Below are positions 1 to 11,027 of a stretch of DNA of 64,000 nt, piece by piece. A program made the position numbers and the translations under genes. Origin of the DNA: Pseudoalteromonas sp. G4 (GTDB taxonomy: Bacteria; Pseudomonadota; Gammaproteobacteria; Enterobacterales; Alteromonadaceae); assembly GCF_028875915.1 (NCBI RefSeq), contig NZ_JAPEHW010000007.1:1-64000 (forward strand), in the 5' to 3' direction. Within the stretch, counting starts at the first letter, position 1; each line of letters opens with the position of its first letter. The notes beneath the pieces are model-generated. The model saw only the letters and a program-made list of their open reading frames with translations, was not told where the DNA came from and searched no databases.

Positions 1-149
1 ACGCCTTGGCTGTGTAAATTGATGAAATCTAATCTAAGCGGGTTAATTTCGTGTAGTGGTTTAAATTCACCATTTAGGTCCCACCATCGGTCGGCCATGG
101 CTTCGAACTTTGCAATTTCACTTGCATCGACATTTTGTTGAACGGTCAT
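1..149 (-). CDS. ubiG: UbiG, ubiquinone biosynthesis O-methyltransferase (5' part only)
   Basis: The first 49 codons of a minus-strand gene run off the left edge. The start is the ATG whose complement is at 147-149. The peptide begins [20 protein letters not shown] and continues with [19 protein letters not shown], the conserved N-terminus of UbiG, the SAM-dependent methylase that performs both O-methylations of ubiquinone synthesis. The SAM-binding domain lies outside the window. It is divergent from gyrA, as in E. coli and many other gammaproteobacteria. The match is strong despite the truncation. Confidence 0.9.
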   Translation of the reverse strand, partial: MTVQQNVDASEIAKFEAMADRWWDLNGEFKPLHEINPLRLDFINLHSQG

Positions 150-303
150 AAAAAGCATCCAGAGTGATTTGAGGGCATTATAAAGGGATTTTTTATAAAA
201 AGACTACCGCTTACAACCTGTAAATAATGATTTTTTGTGTTAGCATGCTTTGGTTATAAAAATAATAACTGAATTAATAGTCGATTGAAGGAAGAGAAAT
301 CGG

Positions 304-3000
304 ATGACAGATCTCGCCAATGAAATCCTTCCAATCAATATTGAAGATGAATTAAAAAATTCATACCTCGATTATGCGATGAGTGTAATTGTAGGACGTG
401 CGCTACCAGATGTAAGAGATGGTTTAAAGCCTGTTCATCGCCGCGTACTTTTCGCTATGAATGAACTCAATAATGATTGGAACAAACCTTATAAAAAGTC
501 TGCACGTGTTGTAGGTGACGTAATCGGTAAATACCACCCACATGGTGATAGTGCTGTTTACGATACGATAGTACGTATGGCTCAGCCGTTCTCACTTCGT
601 TATTTATTAGTTGATGGTCAAGGTAACTTCGGTTCTGTAGACGGTGATAGTGCCGCTGCAATGCGTTATACCGAAGTACGTATGGCTAAAATGGCACATC
701 AATTATTAGCGGACCTTGAAAAAGAAACGGTTGATTACGTTGATAACTATGATGGCACTGAAAAAATTCCAGCTGTTTTACCAACGCGCGTACCTAACTT
801 ACTAGTAAATGGTGCCTCTGGTATCGCTGTAGGTATGGCGACGAACATCCCGCCGCATAACCTATCAGAAGTTATTAACGGCTGTTTAGCAGTTATTGAA
901 AACCCAGAAATTCAAATTGATGAGCTAATTGAATACATACCAGGCCCTGACTTCCCAACTGCGGGTATTATCAGCGGTAAAAAAGGTATTGAACAAGCTT
1001 ACAAAACAGGCCGTGGTAAAGTTTACATTCGTGCCAAAGCGGAAGTTCAAGTTAACGAAAAAACGGGTAAAGAAACAATCATTGTTCATGAAATCCCGTA
1101 TCAAGTTAACAAAGCCCGTTTAATTGAGAAAATTGCTGAGCTTGTAAAAGACAAGAAAATAGAAGGCATTAGTGCACTGCGTGATGAGTCTGATAAAGAC
1201 GGTATGCGCATTGTTATCGAAATTAAGCGCGGTGAAGTAGGTGAAGTTGTTTTAAACAACCTGTATGCACAAACACAAATGCAAACAGTGTTTGGTATGA
1301 ACATGGTTGCGCTAGATAATGGTCAACCAAAACTACTTAACCTAAAAGAAATGCTTGAAGCGTTTGTTACCCATCGCCGTGAAGTTGTAACGCGTCGTAC
1401 GGTATTTGATTTACGTAAAGCACGTGATAGAGCACATACCCTTGAAGGTTTAGCAATCGCGCTTGCGAATATCGATCCTATTATCGAGGTTATTCGTCGC
1501 TCGCAAACACGTGAAGAAGCAAAAATTGCCTTACTTTCTCGTAGCTGGGAACTGGGTAACGTTAAAGGCATGCTTGAAAAAGCTGGCGAAGATGATGTAG
1601 CACGTCCAGAATGGCTTGCTGCTGATTTAGGTATTCGCGATGGCCAATACTACTTATCTGAAGCACAAGCAAATGCAATTTTAGACTTACGTTTACACAA
1701 GTTAACTGGTTTAGAACACGAGAAGATCTTAAACGAATATAAAGACCTGTTAGATCTGATTGCTGAGTTACTTTACATTCTTTCAAGCCCTGAACGTTTA
1801 ATGGAAGTTATTCGTGAAGAACTGGTTGAAATTAAAGATAACTTTGGTGATGAGCGTCGCACAGAAATCACTGCTGCAGCGCACGATATTAGTCTTGAAG
1901 ATCTTATTAATGAAGAAGATGTTGTTGTAACACTTTCTCACGAAGGTTATGTGAAGTATCAGCCACTATCTGATTACGAAGCGCAACGTCGTGGTGGTAA
2001 AGGTAAATCTGCAACTAAGATGAAAGATGAAGACTTCATTGAACGCCTATTAGTAGCAAACACGCACGATACCATTTTATGTTTCTCTACATCTGGTCGT
2101 TTGTACTGGCTAAAAGTGTATCAGTTACCACTTGCAAGTCGTGCTGCGCGCGGTAAGCCAATTGTTAACTTACTGCCGCTTGAAGCAGATGAGCGTATTA
2201 CCACTATCTTACCTGTGCGCGAGTACGAAGAAGATAAATATGTATTAATGGCGACAGCGAACGGTACAGTTAAGAAAACACCACTTACTGCTTACAGCCG
2301 CCAGCGTGCATCTGGCATCATTGCAATCAACTTAAATGATGGCGATAGCTTAATTGGAGCAGATATCACCGACGGTACAAACGATATCATGCTGTTTACC
2401 GACCACGGTAAAGTTGTTCGTTTTAACGAGAAACAACGTGACTCAGAAACGGGTGAAGTGAAAATTGACCCAGAAACAGGTGAAGAATTATTAGCACTTC
2501 GTCCAATGGGCCGTACCGCAACTGGTGTTCGCGGTATTAAAATGCCTGATGATGTGAAAGTTGTGTCACTTATCGTACCTAAGAATGATGGTCCGGTATT
2601 AACGATCACTGAAAACGGTTACGGTAAACGTACAGTGCTTGAAGATTACCCAGCGAAGAGTCGCGCAACACAAGGTGTTGTATCGATTAAAGTATCTGAG
2701 CGTAATGGTAAAGTAGTTGGTGCGGTACAGGTTGAAGATAATGATGAAATCATGATTATCTCTAACAAGGGCACACTAGTTCGAACACGTGTGAATGAAG
2801 TGTCTACTGTTGGTCGAAATACGCAAGGTGTTATTTTAATTCGTACAGCTGAAGACGAACAAGTTGTTGGATTACAGCGTATTGATGAAATTGAAGAGTC
2901 TCAATTCCTTTCTGAAGAAGGTGAAGATGAAGCAGTTTCAAGCGAAAGCACTGAAGCACCAAATGCAGATGAAAATAATTCAGAGCAATCAGCTGAATAG
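304..3000 (+). CDS. gyrA: DNA gyrase subunit A
   Basis: This is the cleavage-rejoining subunit of gyrase (898 aa, close to the 875 aa of E. coli), acting with GyrB to introduce negative supercoils. The catalytic tyrosine is Tyr122 in the RYTEV motif. The quinolone-resistance region [10 protein letters not shown] carries Ser83 and Asp87, so by family knowledge it looks quinolone-sensitive. The GyrA box that wraps DNA is visible as QRRGGKG near residue 560, followed by the six-bladed beta-pinwheel. The C-terminus is a long acidic tail rich in Glu, Asp and Ser, the type that modulates supercoiling in E. coli. The start is set by AAGGAAGAG at 288-296. It is divergent from ubiG and ends at a terminator at 3064. 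Confidence 0.98.
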   Translation: MTDLANEILPINIEDELKNSYLDYAMSVIVGRALPDVRDGLKPVHRRVLFAMNELNNDWNKPYKKSARVVGDVIGKYHPHGDSAVYDTIVRMAQPFSLRYLLVDGQGNFGSVDGDSAAAMRYTEVRMAKMAHQLLADLEKETVDYVDNYDGTEKIPAVLPTRVPNLLVNGASGIAVGMATNIPPHNLSEVINGCLAVIENPEIQIDELIEYIPGPDFPTAGIISGKKGIEQAYKTGRGKVYIRAKAEVQVNEKTGKETIIVHEIPYQVNKARLIEKIAELVKDKKIEGISALRDESDKDGMRIVIEIKRGEVGEVVLNNLYAQTQMQTVFGMNMVALDNGQPKLLNLKEMLEAFVTHRREVVTRRTVFDLRKARDRAHTLEGLAIALANIDPIIEVIRRSQTREEAKIALLSRSWELGNVKGMLEKAGEDDVARPEWLAADLGIRDGQYYLSEAQANAILDLRLHKLTGLEHEKILNEYKDLLDLIAELLYILSSPERLMEVIREELVEIKDNFGDERRTEITAAAHDISLEDLINEEDVVVTLSHEGYVKYQPLSDYEAQRRGGKGKSATKMKDEDFIERLLVANTHDTILCFSTSGRLYWLKVYQLPLASRAARGKPIVNLLPLEADERITTILPVREYEEDKYVLMATANGTVKKTPLTAYSRQRASGIIAINLNDGDSLIGADITDGTNDIMLFTDHGKVVRFNEKQRDSETGEVKIDPETGEELLALRPMGRTATGVRGIKMPDDVKVVSLIVPKNDGPVLTITENGYGKRTVLEDYPAKSRATQGVVSIKVSERNGKVVGAVQVEDNDEIMIISNKGTLVRTRVNEVSTVGRNTQGVILIRTAEDEQVVGLQRIDEIEESQFLSEEGEDEAVSSESTEAPNADENNSEQSAE

Positions 3001-3063
3001 AAAAATATTCATCTTTCACATGCGGTAATTTGAAAATGAATCAGTTACAGTATGAACAATGTT

Positions 3064-3088
3064 AAAAGCGGCTAACAGCCGCTTTTTT
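3064..3088 (+). terminator. Rho-independent terminator after gyrA
   Basis: A 10-bp stem (AAAAGCGGCT / AGCCGCTTTT) with an AAC loop runs into a T tract. It lies 63 bases past the gyrA stop and just before the serC ribosome binding site. Confidence 0.9.
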
Positions 3089-3122
3089 ATTTTCTAAGTT
3101 ATGTACAAAAGAGGTTTTGGGA

Positions 3123-4202
3123 ATGAGTGTATATAATTTTTGTGCAGGGCCAGCAAGTTTGCCCAAAGAAGTACTCGAAAAAGCGCAAAAAGAATTTTTA
3201 AATTGGCAGGGGCTTGGTGTAAATGTGATGGAAATAAGCCATCGCAGCGCTGAATTTATTGCCCTTGCTGAGCAAAGCGAACGTGATTTACGTGATTTAA
3301 TGAACATATCAGACGAATACGCTGTGTTATTTATGCATGGTGGTGGTCGCGGTCAGTTTGCAGCAGTTCCACAAAATTTACATTTACCAGATAAATCTGC
3401 TGTCTATGTGAATACAGGTATTTGGTCAGATGGTGCCTTTAACGAAGCACAAAAATTTACGCAAGCAATCGAAATCAATGTTCGCAATGATGACAATGGT
3501 CAATTTAATTGCTTAAAACCAGAGCAATGGACGCTACCTCAAGATGCGTCATACATTCACTATTGCCCGAATGAAACAATTGATGGTATTGAAATTTTCG
3601 ATACTGTTAAACATGATGCACCAATTGTTGCAGATATGTCTTCTAATATTCTTTCACGTGAAATCGATGTCAATCAGTTTGACTTAATCTACGCCGGTGC
3701 ACAGAAAAATATTGGTCCTTCTGGCCTTGCCATTGTGATTGTGAAAAAATCCCTTCTTTTACGTGAAGGCACAGAGAAAGCAAGCATTTTCGATTACGCT
3801 TTAGAGGCTAAAAAAGAAAGCATGTATAACACGCCACCAACGTATTCTTGGTACTTAGCTGCTGAGGTGTTTAAATGGCTAAAAGCGCAGGGTGGTGTCG
3901 CTGCCATAGAGCAAGTTAATATCGAAAAGGCAACGCTACTCTACGATTTTATTGATAATAGTCAGTTTTATAAAAATACTGTTGCAAGTGATTTTCGCTC
4001 GCGAATGAATGTGCCATTTTGGCTTAACGACGAATCACTGAACAAAGCCTTTTTAGCAGAGTCGAAACAAGCAGGTTTACTCGCCCTCGAAGGTCATCGT
4101 ATGGTAGGTGGTATGCGTGCAAGTATCTATAACGCAATGCCTATTGAAGGTATAAAGGCGCTTGTTAACTTTATGCATAAATTCGAAAAGGAGCACAGTT
4201 AA
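3123..4202 (+). CDS. serC: Phosphoserine/phosphohydroxythreonine aminotransferase
   Basis: This PLP-dependent aminotransferase (359 aa) makes 3-phosphoserine in serine synthesis and 4-phosphohydroxythreonine in pyridoxal phosphate synthesis. The N-terminus [14 protein letters not shown] and the HGGGRGQF cofactor-phosphate motif are diagnostic. The PLP lysine is in [13 protein letters not shown] chose the ATG at 3123 rather than an in-frame TTG six bases upstream, because AAGAGG at 3109-3114 is correctly spaced for it. The stop overlaps the aroA start (TAATG), so the two are translationally coupled. SerC-AroA pairing is a classic gammaproteobacterial arrangement joining serine and chorismate pathways. 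Confidence 0.97.
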   Translation: MSVYNFCAGPASLPKEVLEKAQKEFLNWQGLGVNVMEISHRSAEFIALAEQSERDLRDLMNISDEYAVLFMHGGGRGQFAAVPQNLHLPDKSAVYVNTGIWSDGAFNEAQKFTQAIEINVRNDDNGQFNCLKPEQWTLPQDASYIHYCPNETIDGIEIFDTVKHDAPIVADMSSNILSREIDVNQFDLIYAGAQKNIGPSGLAIVIVKKSLLLREGTEKASIFDYALEAKKESMYNTPPTYSWYLAAEVFKWLKAQGGVAAIEQVNIEKATLLYDFIDNSQFYKNTVASDFRSRMNVPFWLNDESLNKAFLAESKQAGLLALEGHRMVGGMRASIYNAMPIEGIKALVNFMHKFEKEHS

Positions 4203-5479
4203 TGGAGCAATTACATTTAAAAGCGATTAAGCGAGTAAATGGTGAAGTAACATTACCTGGTTCTAAGAGCTTATCTAATCGTATTCTATTGTTAGCTGCT
4301 TTGTGCGAAGGCACTACACAAGTTGAAAACTTACTCGATAGTGACGATATTCGTCATATGCTTAAAGCCCTTGGTGATATGGGAATTGACGTTTCACTAA
4401 ATGCTGACAAAACGGTTGCAAAAGTAACCGGTAATGGTGGAGTTTTCAATACGCCAAATGAGCCACTCTTTTTAGGTAATGCGGGTACTGCATTTCGTCC
4501 GCTTACGGCCGTATTAGCAACATCAGATGGCGAATTTGAATTAGTCGGTGAGCCCCGCATGGAAGAAAGACCGATTGGTCATCTTGTGGATGCGTTACAT
4601 ACTTTAGATGCAGATGTTGAATATCTAAAAAATAAAGATTATCCACCGCTTAAAATTTCAGGTAAGCAATTATCAGGTGGAAAGGTTGAGATTGATGGCA
4701 GTATTTCAAGTCAATTTCTAACTGCATTGTTAATGGCTGCTCCTTTGTTCTCAAATGATACTGAAATTAGCATTAAAGGCGAGCTTGTCTCAAAGCCTTA
4801 TATTGATATTACCTTAGGAGTAATGGCTAAATTTGGCATCACTGTAGATAACCAAAATTATCAAACCTTTGTCGTAAAGGGCAATCAAAAATACCAATCA
4901 CCAGGGCGCATAATGGTGGAAGGAGATGCGTCTAGCGCGTCTTACTTTGTTGCAGCTGCTGCGATTAACGGTGGCACAATCCGTATTAATGGTGTCGGTG
5001 CTGCAAGTGTTCAAGGCGATATTGGTTTTGCAAAAGTAATGGAGCAGGTGGGTGCAAACATCGAATGGCATGATGATTACTTAATTGTAAGTAAAGGTGA
5101 ATTAAATGGCGTTGATATTGATGCTAATGCAATTCCTGATGCTGCTATGACACTCGCAACAGTCGCTCTTTTTGCAAAAGGAAAAACAGCTATACGCAAT
5201 ATTTATAACTGGCGAGTAAAAGAAACGGACCGACTTTATGCGATGGCAACAGAACTTAGAAAGCTCGGCGCAGAGGTGGTAGAAGGGCATGACTTTATTG
5301 AAGTATCCCCGACCGATAACATTCAGCTTGCGGAAATAGATACCTATGATGATCACCGTATTGCCATGTGTTTTTCCATGGTTGCTGTGGGTGGTCACGA
5401 TATCATCATTAACGATCCTAAATGTACCTATAAAACATTTCCTACCTATTTTGAGACACTTGCAAGTGTTTCAGAATAA
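4202..5479 (+). CDS. aroA: 3-phosphoshikimate 1-carboxyvinyltransferase (EPSP synthase)
   Basis: AroA (425 aa) joins shikimate-3-phosphate and PEP in the sixth step of the shikimate pathway. The shikimate-site motif [10 protein letters not shown] near residue 20 and the PEP-site motif [13 protein letters not shown] near residue 95 are intact. The class I form GNAGTAxRPL is the type normally inhibited by glyphosate (family knowledge). The catalytic Asp/Glu region [15 protein letters not shown] segment is present near residue 335. It overlaps the serC stop by one base and has no ribosome binding site of its own that is better than the coupled context. Confidence 0.97.
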   Translation: MEQLHLKAIKRVNGEVTLPGSKSLSNRILLLAALCEGTTQVENLLDSDDIRHMLKALGDMGIDVSLNADKTVAKVTGNGGVFNTPNEPLFLGNAGTAFRPLTAVLATSDGEFELVGEPRMEERPIGHLVDALHTLDADVEYLKNKDYPPLKISGKQLSGGKVEIDGSISSQFLTALLMAAPLFSNDTEISIKGELVSKPYIDITLGVMAKFGITVDNQNYQTFVVKGNQKYQSPGRIMVEGDASSASYFVAAAAINGGTIRINGVGAASVQGDIGFAKVMEQVGANIEWHDDYLIVSKGELNGVDIDANAIPDAAMTLATVALFAKGKTAIRNIYNWRVKETDRLYAMATELRKLGAEVVEGHDFIEVSPTDNIQLAEIDTYDDHRIAMCFSMVAVGGHDIIINDPKCTYKTFPTYFETLASVSE

Positions 5480-5518
5480 ATTGTTTGATAGAAATCACAG
5501 TTTTTTCACCGTAAAGTA

Positions 5519-5540
5519 GCGATAATTTTTTAATTATCGC
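5519..5540. repeat. Perfect 9-bp inverted repeat between aroA and cmk
   Basis: GCGATAATT, loop TTTT, AATTATCGC. It has no T tract after it on either strand, so it is not a standard intrinsic terminator. It may be an mRNA-end-stabilising hairpin or an operator just upstream of cmk. Confidence 0.55.
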
Positions 5541-5586
5541 TTATACTGCGCGGCGATTTTAGTTTTGTACATTGTGGGAGGTTGTA

Positions 5587-6276
5587 ATGAAGGTTATTCA
5601 ACCCGTTATTACAGTCGATGGACCAAGTGGTTCAGGAAAAGGAACCGTTTGCCGTTTATTAGCAAATAAGCTTGGCTGGGACGTATTAGATAGTGGTGCG
5701 ATTTATCGCGTATTAGCATTAGCTTCAAGCCACCATATGATAGCGCCGACAGATGAAGAAGCTTTATTGCCGCTAGCGGCCAATTTAGATGTGCAATTTG
5801 TGGTAGATACTGAAACGGGTAAAGGCAAGATCGTTTTAGAAGGCGAAGACGTCACCAAATCTATTCGTACAGAAGAAGTTGGTGGTATGGCCTCTAAAAT
5901 AGCAGCGTTACCGAGTGTTCGTGAGGCGCTATTGCGCAGACAGCGTGCTTTTAGAAGCGAAAACGGACTTATTGCTGATGGTCGTGATATGGGCACAGTG
6001 GTATTCCCAGACGCCGTTTTAAAAATATACTTAACAGCATCTGCAGAAGAGCGTGCGAATCGCCGTTTTCTTGAGTTGAAGCAACGTGGTGTTGATGTTA
6101 AAATAGACAACTTAGTTGCAGATATCAAAGCGCGTGATGATCGCGATATGAATCGCCCTGTAGCACCGTTAGTGCCAGCAGAGGATGCAATTGTTATAGA
6201 CACTACTAAACTCGATGCAAATCAGGCATTTGAGCAGGTTTTGTCTTTGTGTATTGAAAAGAATTTAATTGGTTAA
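5587..6276 (+). CDS. cmk: Cytidylate kinase
   Basis: Cmk (229 aa) phosphorylates CMP and dCMP to the diphosphates. The P-loop is [11 protein letters not shown] near residues 8-18, and the CMP-binding [13 protein letters not shown] motif is near residue 130. I set the start at the ATG at 5587, preceded by GGGAGG at 5576-5581. An in-frame TTG at 5572 would overlap this site and can be ignored. It precedes rpsA, the usual gammaproteobacterial order. Confidence 0.97.
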   Translation: MKVIQPVITVDGPSGSGKGTVCRLLANKLGWDVLDSGAIYRVLALASSHHMIAPTDEEALLPLAANLDVQFVVDTETGKGKIVLEGEDVTKSIRTEEVGGMASKIAALPSVREALLRRQRAFRSENGLIADGRDMGTVVFPDAVLKIYLTASAEERANRRFLELKQRGVDVKIDNLVADIKARDDRDMNRPVAPLVPAEDAIVIDTTKLDANQAFEQVLSLCIEKNLIG

Positions 6277-6354
6277 CTCACTGGAAGAGTTAATTTTTAC
6301 AACAACCCCATGCGGCAGGATAGCCAAATGGATATATTTATTTAGAGACTTATA

Positions 6355-8022
6355 ATGTCAGAAAATTTTGCACAGTTATTTGAAGAAAGCCTAAAGGGTT
6401 TTGAAGCAGAACAAGGTTCAATCGTTAAAGGTACTGTTATTTCAATCGAAAATAACATCGTACTAGTAGACGCTGGTCTTAAGTCTGAAAGCGCAATCCC
6501 TGCTGAGCAATTCAAAAACACTGCTGGTGAATTAGAAGTAGCAGTTGGTGACGAAGTAGATGTTGCACTAGATGCAATCGAAGATGGTTTTGGTGAAACT
6601 ATCCTTTCTCGTGAGAAAGCGAAGCGTCACGAAGCTTGGATCCGTCTTGAAAAAGCATGTGAAGAGCAAGAAACTGTTACTGGTATCATCAATGGTAAGG
6701 TTAAAGGTGGTTTCACTGTTGAAGTTGACACTATCCGTGCATTCTTACCAGGTTCACTAGTTGACGTGCGCCCAGTACGTGACACAGCTCACCTTGAAGG
6801 TAAAGAGTTAGAATTCAAAGTTATCAAGCTTGACCAGAAGCGTAACAACGTTGTTGTTTCTCGTCGTGCTGTTATCGAGTCAGAAAACTCACAAGAGCGT
6901 GATGAACTTCTTGCTAACCTTGTTGAAGGTCAAGAAGTTAAAGGTATCATCAAGAACCTTACTGACTACGGTGCATTCGTTGATTTAGGTGGTGTAGACG
7001 GTCTTCTTCACATCACAGATATGGCTTGGAAGCGCGTTAAGCACCCAAGCGAAATCGTTAACGTAGGTGACGAAATCCTAGTTAAAGTACTTAAGTTCGA
7101 CAAAGAGAAAACACGTGTTTCTCTAGGCCTTAAGCAACTTGGCGAAGATCCATGGGCAGCTATCGCTGGTCGTTACCCAGAGGGTTCTAAGCTTTCTGGT
7201 CGTGTAACTAACTTAACTGACTACGGTTGTTTCGTTGAAATCGAAGAAGGCGTAGAAGGTCTAGTTCACGTTTCTGAAATGGATTGGACTAACAAGAACA
7301 TCCACCCTTCAAAAGTTGTTAACTTAGGTGACACTGTTGAAGTTATGGTTCTTGAAATCGACGAAGAGCGTCGTCGTATTTCTCTAGGTCTTAAGCAATG
7401 TAAAGCTAACCCATGGCAAGAATTTGCTCGTCTTCAAAACAAAGGCGACCAAGTTACTGGTAAGATCAAGTCAATCACTGACTTCGGTATCTTCATCGGC
7501 CTAGAAGGCGGCATTGACGGTCTAGTTCACCTTTCAGACATCTCTTGGAACACTCCAGGCGAAGAAGCTGTACGTGAATTCAAGAAAGGTGATGAAATCA
7601 CAGCTATCGTTTTACAAGTTGACCCAGAGCGTGAGCGTATCTCTCTAGGCGTTAAGCAAATCGAAGCTGATCCTTTCAATAACTACCTGGACGCAAACAA
7701 AAAAGGTGCTATTGTTAAAGGTAAAGTAACTGAAGTTGACGCTAAAGGCGCTACAGTTGAACTTATCGAAGGTGTTGAAGGTTACATCCGTGTAGCTGAC
7801 GTAGCAGTTGAGCGTACAGAAGACGCTTCAACAGTTCTTTCTGTAGGTGACGAAGTAGAAGCTAAGTTTGTTGGTGTTGATCGCAAGAACCGTGCTATCA
7901 GCCTATCAATCAAAGCAATTTCAGAAGCTGAAGAGAAAGAAGCTCTAGACAAGCTTAAGAAAGAAGAGCCACAGTTCGAAAACGCTATGGCTGCAGCATT
8001 CAAAAATGCTCAAAAAGACTAA
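6355..8022 (+). CDS. rpsA: 30S ribosomal protein S1
   Basis: S1 (555 aa, E. coli 557) brings mRNA to the 30S subunit. Six S1/OB repeats are readable, with recurring cores such as [29 protein letters not shown] and [15 protein letters not shown]. The leader has no strong Shine-Dalgarno (only a GAG at about 6345), as in E. coli rpsA, where weak initiation and a folded leader allow S1 to repress its own translation; similar regulation here is an inference. Codon use differs visibly from its neighbours, with many AAC, ATC, TTC and CTT/CTA-rich stretches, as expected for a very highly expressed gene. Confidence 0.98.
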   Translation: MSENFAQLFEESLKGFEAEQGSIVKGTVISIENNIVLVDAGLKSESAIPAEQFKNTAGELEVAVGDEVDVALDAIEDGFGETILSREKAKRHEAWIRLEKACEEQETVTGIINGKVKGGFTVEVDTIRAFLPGSLVDVRPVRDTAHLEGKELEFKVIKLDQKRNNVVVSRRAVIESENSQERDELLANLVEGQEVKGIIKNLTDYGAFVDLGGVDGLLHITDMAWKRVKHPSEIVNVGDEILVKVLKFDKEKTRVSLGLKQLGEDPWAAIAGRYPEGSKLSGRVTNLTDYGCFVEIEEGVEGLVHVSEMDWTNKNIHPSKVVNLGDTVEVMVLEIDEERRRISLGLKQCKANPWQEFARLQNKGDQVTGKIKSITDFGIFIGLEGGIDGLVHLSDISWNTPGEEAVREFKKGDEITAIVLQVDPERERISLGVKQIEADPFNNYLDANKKGAIVKGKVTEVDAKGATVELIEGVEGYIRVADVAVERTEDASTVLSVGDEVEAKFVGVDRKNRAISLSIKAISEAEEKEALDKLKKEEPQFENAMAAAFKNAQKD

Positions 8023-8033
8023 TTAGTCGACTT

Positions 8034-8058
8034 GGAAGAGCGGCTTAGCTGCTCTTCC
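8034..8058 (+). promoter_or_regulatory. Intercistronic hairpin between rpsA and ihfB
   Basis: GGAAGAGC pairs with GCTCTTCC, and the stem extends inward by about 3 bp to a TTA loop. No T tract follows (TATTACAATT), so it looks like an mRNA-stabilising or weakly attenuating hairpin that could set the rpsA to ihfB ratio. Confidence 0.6.
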
Positions 8059-8083
8059 TATTACAATTATAAAGGGTACTTAC

Positions 8084-8371
8084 ATGACAAAATCAGAACT
8101 GATTGAAAAACTTGCTGAACAGCACGCAAATATCCCAGCGAAAGATGTAGAAAATGCAGTAAAAGAAGTGTTAGAACTTATGGCTGACTCTTTATCTAGT
8201 TCAGATAGAATTGAAATCCGTGGTTTTGGTAGTTTTTCACTTCATTTCCGTGCACCACGTGTTGGTCGCAACCCTAAAACAGGTGATAAAGTAGAGCTAC
8301 AAGGTAAATACGTACCACACTTTAAGCCAGGAAAAGAACTGCGCGATCGCGTTAATGCAAGTATTGCATAA
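8084..8371 (+). CDS. ihfB: Integration host factor subunit beta
   Basis: IhfB (95 aa) forms the heterodimer with IhfA that bends DNA sharply at specific sites. The sequence has the HU/IHF fold, with the arm motif [21 protein letters not shown] and the tip proline. The N-terminus [13 protein letters not shown] and the C-terminal [14 protein letters not shown] match IHF beta rather than HU. It lies directly after rpsA, as in E. coli. Confidence 0.97.
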   Translation: MTKSELIEKLAEQHANIPAKDVENAVKEVLELMADSLSSSDRIEIRGFGSFSLHFRAPRVGRNPKTGDKVELQGKYVPHFKPGKELRDRVNASIA

Positions 8372-8383
8372 TTTGAGGTTATT

Positions 8384-8647
8384 TTGACAAAAATACTCAA
8401 AGTCACTTTTCTCCTGTGCTTGCTATTTATTTTATTTGTACTGGGCGCACAAAACCCACATTTAGTTAAAATAAACTTTATTATAGCAAGTGCAGAAATC
8501 CCCCTCGCTTTCATAATAAGTATATGTTGTGCTTTAGGCCTATTTTTAGGTATTGCACTTAGTACCATTTTATTGTCAAAAGCTAAACTGCAAAACCGTC
8601 AATTGAGAAGACAAAATCAGAAGCTTTCTTCACAAAGCCATGGATAG
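8384..8647 (+). CDS. lapA: LapA family inner-membrane protein (DUF1049)
   Basis: This small protein (87 aa) has two membrane helices (about residues 4-22 and 40-64) and a basic cytoplasmic tail (KLQNRQLRRQNQK). This is the architecture of LapA/YciS, which associates with LapB in lipopolysaccharide assembly control. The start is TTG at 8384 with GAGG at 8375-8378; no ATG is available. It lies 12 bases after ihfB and just before lapB. Confidence 0.88.
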   Translation: MTKILKVTFLLCLLFILFVLGAQNPHLVKINFIIASAEIPLAFIISICCALGLFLGIALSTILLSKAKLQNRQLRRQNQKLSSQSHG

Positions 8648-8650
8648 TTA

Positions 8651-9787
8651 ATGATAGAATTGCTGTTTTTGTTGTTACCTGTTGCTGCAGCATATGGCTA
8701 TATAATGGGAAAAAACAACGCAAGTAATGAAGCCCAACAACAAAATCAAGAAATCATTAATGAATACAGCAAGGGGCTGAAATTTTTACTTGATCGCGAA
8801 GAAGATCAAGGTTTAGAACATTTAATCAGTTTACTTGAAATATCAGCAAATTCTGTAGAACACTATCTTACTTTAGCTACATTATTTCGCCGTCGTGGTG
8901 AGCTTGATAGAGCAATCAAAGTTCACGAGCTATTACTCAAACATGATGCATTGTCATTAGAACAAAAAAAACATGTGCTTTATGAATTAGCTCAAGATTA
9001 TATGATGGCAGGTTTATTAGACCGAGCGGAAGAAAACTTAGTTTATTTATATTCTCTAGAAGATGACAATGCGCTTTGCCAATTGATGTTGTTATATTTG
9101 CAAAGCCATGATTGGGATAAAGGCATAACATTATTCGAATCAAAACAAACCGACTTTAAATCTAGTCAAATAAAAAAAACAATCGCTAATTTTTATTGTG
9201 AAAAAGCATTGTTAGAAAAGAATTATAACCAGCTTGATGAAATTGCCGATTTAACTCAAGATCTTGTTAGACCAAAATTTATACTTGGTGAAAATGCTTT
9301 TAATGAAGGTGATTATCTTCAAGCAATTAAGTACTGGGGAAGTTTACTCGATAAAAATACCGCTTTTGCCCCAATATTTTTAGATAAACTAGAACTAAGC
9401 TATGAAAAACTAAATTTACAAAAGAATTATTTTTCACACCTCTCTAAGCATTTAAAAAGTGACAATGTGCTGATTAAAATTCATTACTGTAAAAACCTAA
9501 TGGCACAAGGTAAGGTTGATGAAGCTATCAATTACATTACCCAAGTTTTACGAAAACAACCTAATATCCGTGGCTTTAGTTTTTTATTAACTCTGATGTC
9601 AGAGCAAAGCCAAGATATTAAACTTGTGCTAACTGAGATAAACAAACTTGTTCAAGATTACATTTCCACAAAAGCACTTTATCAGTGTAATCATTGTGGG
9701 TTTACAAGTAAAAAATTGTATTGGTTTTGTCCCTCTTGTAAACATGTAGAATCTTTAGTGCCATTAAATGGTGTAGATGGGTTTTAA
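8651..9787 (+). CDS. lapB: Lipopolysaccharide assembly protein B
   Basis: LapB/YciM (378 aa, E. coli 389) is an inner-membrane-anchored TPR protein that targets LpxC for FtsH degradation and so sets LPS synthesis (family knowledge). The N-terminus is one membrane helix (residues 1-17). The middle is made of TPR-like helical repeats, and the C-terminus holds a rubredoxin-like metal site with two CxxC motifs (CNHC and CPSC, about 20 residues apart). It follows lapA by 3 bases and precedes pyrF, as in E. coli. Confidence 0.95.
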   Translation: MIELLFLLLPVAAAYGYIMGKNNASNEAQQQNQEIINEYSKGLKFLLDREEDQGLEHLISLLEISANSVEHYLTLATLFRRRGELDRAIKVHELLLKHDALSLEQKKHVLYELAQDYMMAGLLDRAEENLVYLYSLEDDNALCQLMLLYLQSHDWDKGITLFESKQTDFKSSQIKKTIANFYCEKALLEKNYNQLDEIADLTQDLVRPKFILGENAFNEGDYLQAIKYWGSLLDKNTAFAPIFLDKLELSYEKLNLQKNYFSHLSKHLKSDNVLIKIHYCKNLMAQGKVDEAINYITQVLRKQPNIRGFSFLLTLMSEQSQDIKLVLTEINKLVQDYISTKALYQCNHCGFTSKKLYWFCPSCKHVESLVPLNGVDGF

Positions 9788-9826
9788 CACAACATTTTTC
9801 AATCTTTTTATAATCAGGACTCATTA

Positions 9827-10525
9827 ATGAATCACGATGCCAAAGTACTTATTGCATTAGATTATGCGGACGAACAATCAGCGTTAGAATTTGTAAAACG
9901 CGTTTCACCACAAGATTGCCGCTTAAAGGTAGGCAAAGAAATGTTTACTTATTTTGGTCCTCAATTTGTTAAGAAATTAATCGATTTAGGCTTTGATGTC
10001 TTCCTTGATTTAAAATTTCATGATATTCCAAACACGGTAGCTAAGGCTGTTACAGCAGCTGCCGAATTAGGTGTGTGGATGGTAAATGTTCACGCTAGTG
10101 GTGGCCCTGAAATGATGCGTAAAGCAAAAGAAGCGCTTGCAAAATACGGTGATGACGCTCCGCTTTTAATTGCTGTTACAATCTTAACGTCTATGGACGA
10201 AGCAGAATTAAAACGTTTAGGCGTTGATAAAACACCTAATGAGCAAGTTCAATTCTTAGCACAACTCGCTAAAGAAGCAGGGCTTGATGGGGTAGTGTGT
10301 TCAGCTCAAGAAGCCTCGGTCTTAAAATCGACTCTTGGTCACGAATTTAAATTAGTTACACCTGGTATTCGTCCTGCTGGATCAGATAAAGGTGACCAAA
10401 AACGTGTAATGACACCACGCGAAGCTGTTGATGCAGGTAGTGATTATTTAGTGATTGGTCGTCCAATTACGCAATCTGAAGATCCACAAGCTACTTTAAT
10501 TGAAATAAACAAAACATTAAGTTAA
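9827..10525 (+). CDS. pyrF: Orotidine 5'-phosphate decarboxylase
   Basis: PyrF (232 aa) makes UMP from OMP, the last step of pyrimidine synthesis. The catalytic Lys/Asp motif [11 protein letters not shown] near residue 60 and the phosphate-binding end YLVIGRPIT are intact. The start at 9827 follows AATCAGGACTC. A 10-bp hairpin follows the gene. Confidence 0.97.
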   Translation: MNHDAKVLIALDYADEQSALEFVKRVSPQDCRLKVGKEMFTYFGPQFVKKLIDLGFDVFLDLKFHDIPNTVAKAVTAAAELGVWMVNVHASGGPEMMRKAKEALAKYGDDAPLLIAVTILTSMDEAELKRLGVDKTPNEQVQFLAQLAKEAGLDGVVCSAQEASVLKSTLGHEFKLVTPGIRPAGSDKGDQKRVMTPREAVDAGSDYLVIGRPITQSEDPQATLIEINKTLS

Positions 10526-10543
10526 CCTAAATTAAAGTAGTTG

Positions 10544-10572
10544 CACTAATGCATTACTAAAATGCATTAGTG
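10544..10572 (+). terminator. Hairpin after pyrF, probable terminator
   Basis: CACTAATGCA pairs perfectly with TGCATTAGTG around a 9-base loop and is followed by TTTAAG. The stem is AT-rich and the T run short, so termination may be partial. Confidence 0.5.
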
Positions 10573-10615
10573 TTTAAGTCTTGAAGCTAAAAATAATAAG
10601 AAAGAGTTGTACTTC

Positions 10616-11002
10616 ATGCGTATTTTAATTTTTATTGCTTCTATTGTTGCAGCGTATTTAGGTTATCAGCATTATGAAAATCAAAACCGTCAAAATGCAT
10701 TTAACACCCTCGTTGAAACGATAGATTCGCAACCAATTAATCAATTTGAACTAAAACAATCACTCAATATACAAGTTAAGGCACGTTGCCAAGCGATTGG
10801 TGCTGACGAAACAAATCTTGCCAAAATGGAAGAGTGTTTAAACCTAGTCCAAACTTATCAAGATGAATGTGAATTACAGATTTTCCGTTTAGCCCCAGTC
10901 GAGTTTGAAGATGGTAAAGAAGCGAGAGATTATGGCAAACGTTATCAAAAATGCGTTTTTAGTAATCAATTCACCTACCTCGTTGAAACCAACACTTTAT
11001 AA
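10616..11002 (+). CDS. Hypothetical membrane-anchored protein
   Basis: This 128-aa protein is not recognised. Residues 1-17 (MRILIFIASIVAAYLGY) are a signal anchor or uncleaved signal peptide. The rest is polar and mostly helical, with four cysteines (in ARCQAIG, MEECLNL, DECELQ and KCVF) that suggest disulfides outside the cytoplasm. The start is the ATG at 10616, since AAAGAG at 10600-10605 spaces it well; an in-frame TTG at 10607 is too close to that site. It stands alone between pyrF and a bidirectional terminator. Confidence 0.75.
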   Translation: MRILIFIASIVAAYLGYQHYENQNRQNAFNTLVETIDSQPINQFELKQSLNIQVKARCQAIGADETNLAKMEECLNLVQTYQDECELQIFRLAPVEFEDGKEARDYGKRYQKCVFSNQFTYLVETNTL

Positions 11003-11027
11003 AAAAGGCGCTTAATGCGCCTTTTTT
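11001..11027. terminator. Bidirectional Rho-independent terminator
   Basis: The 11-bp stem AAAAAAGGCGC / GCGCCTTTTTT has a TTAAT loop. T tracts on both strands serve the convergent genes on either side, and it overlaps both stop codons. Confidence 0.9.

Noticed and set aside
5703..6203. A 166-codon open frame opposite cmk
   Set aside because: It lies entirely within the strongly supported cmk, has low-complexity Ser/Arg-rich composition and no ribosome binding site; it is the antisense shadow of an AT-poor codon pattern.
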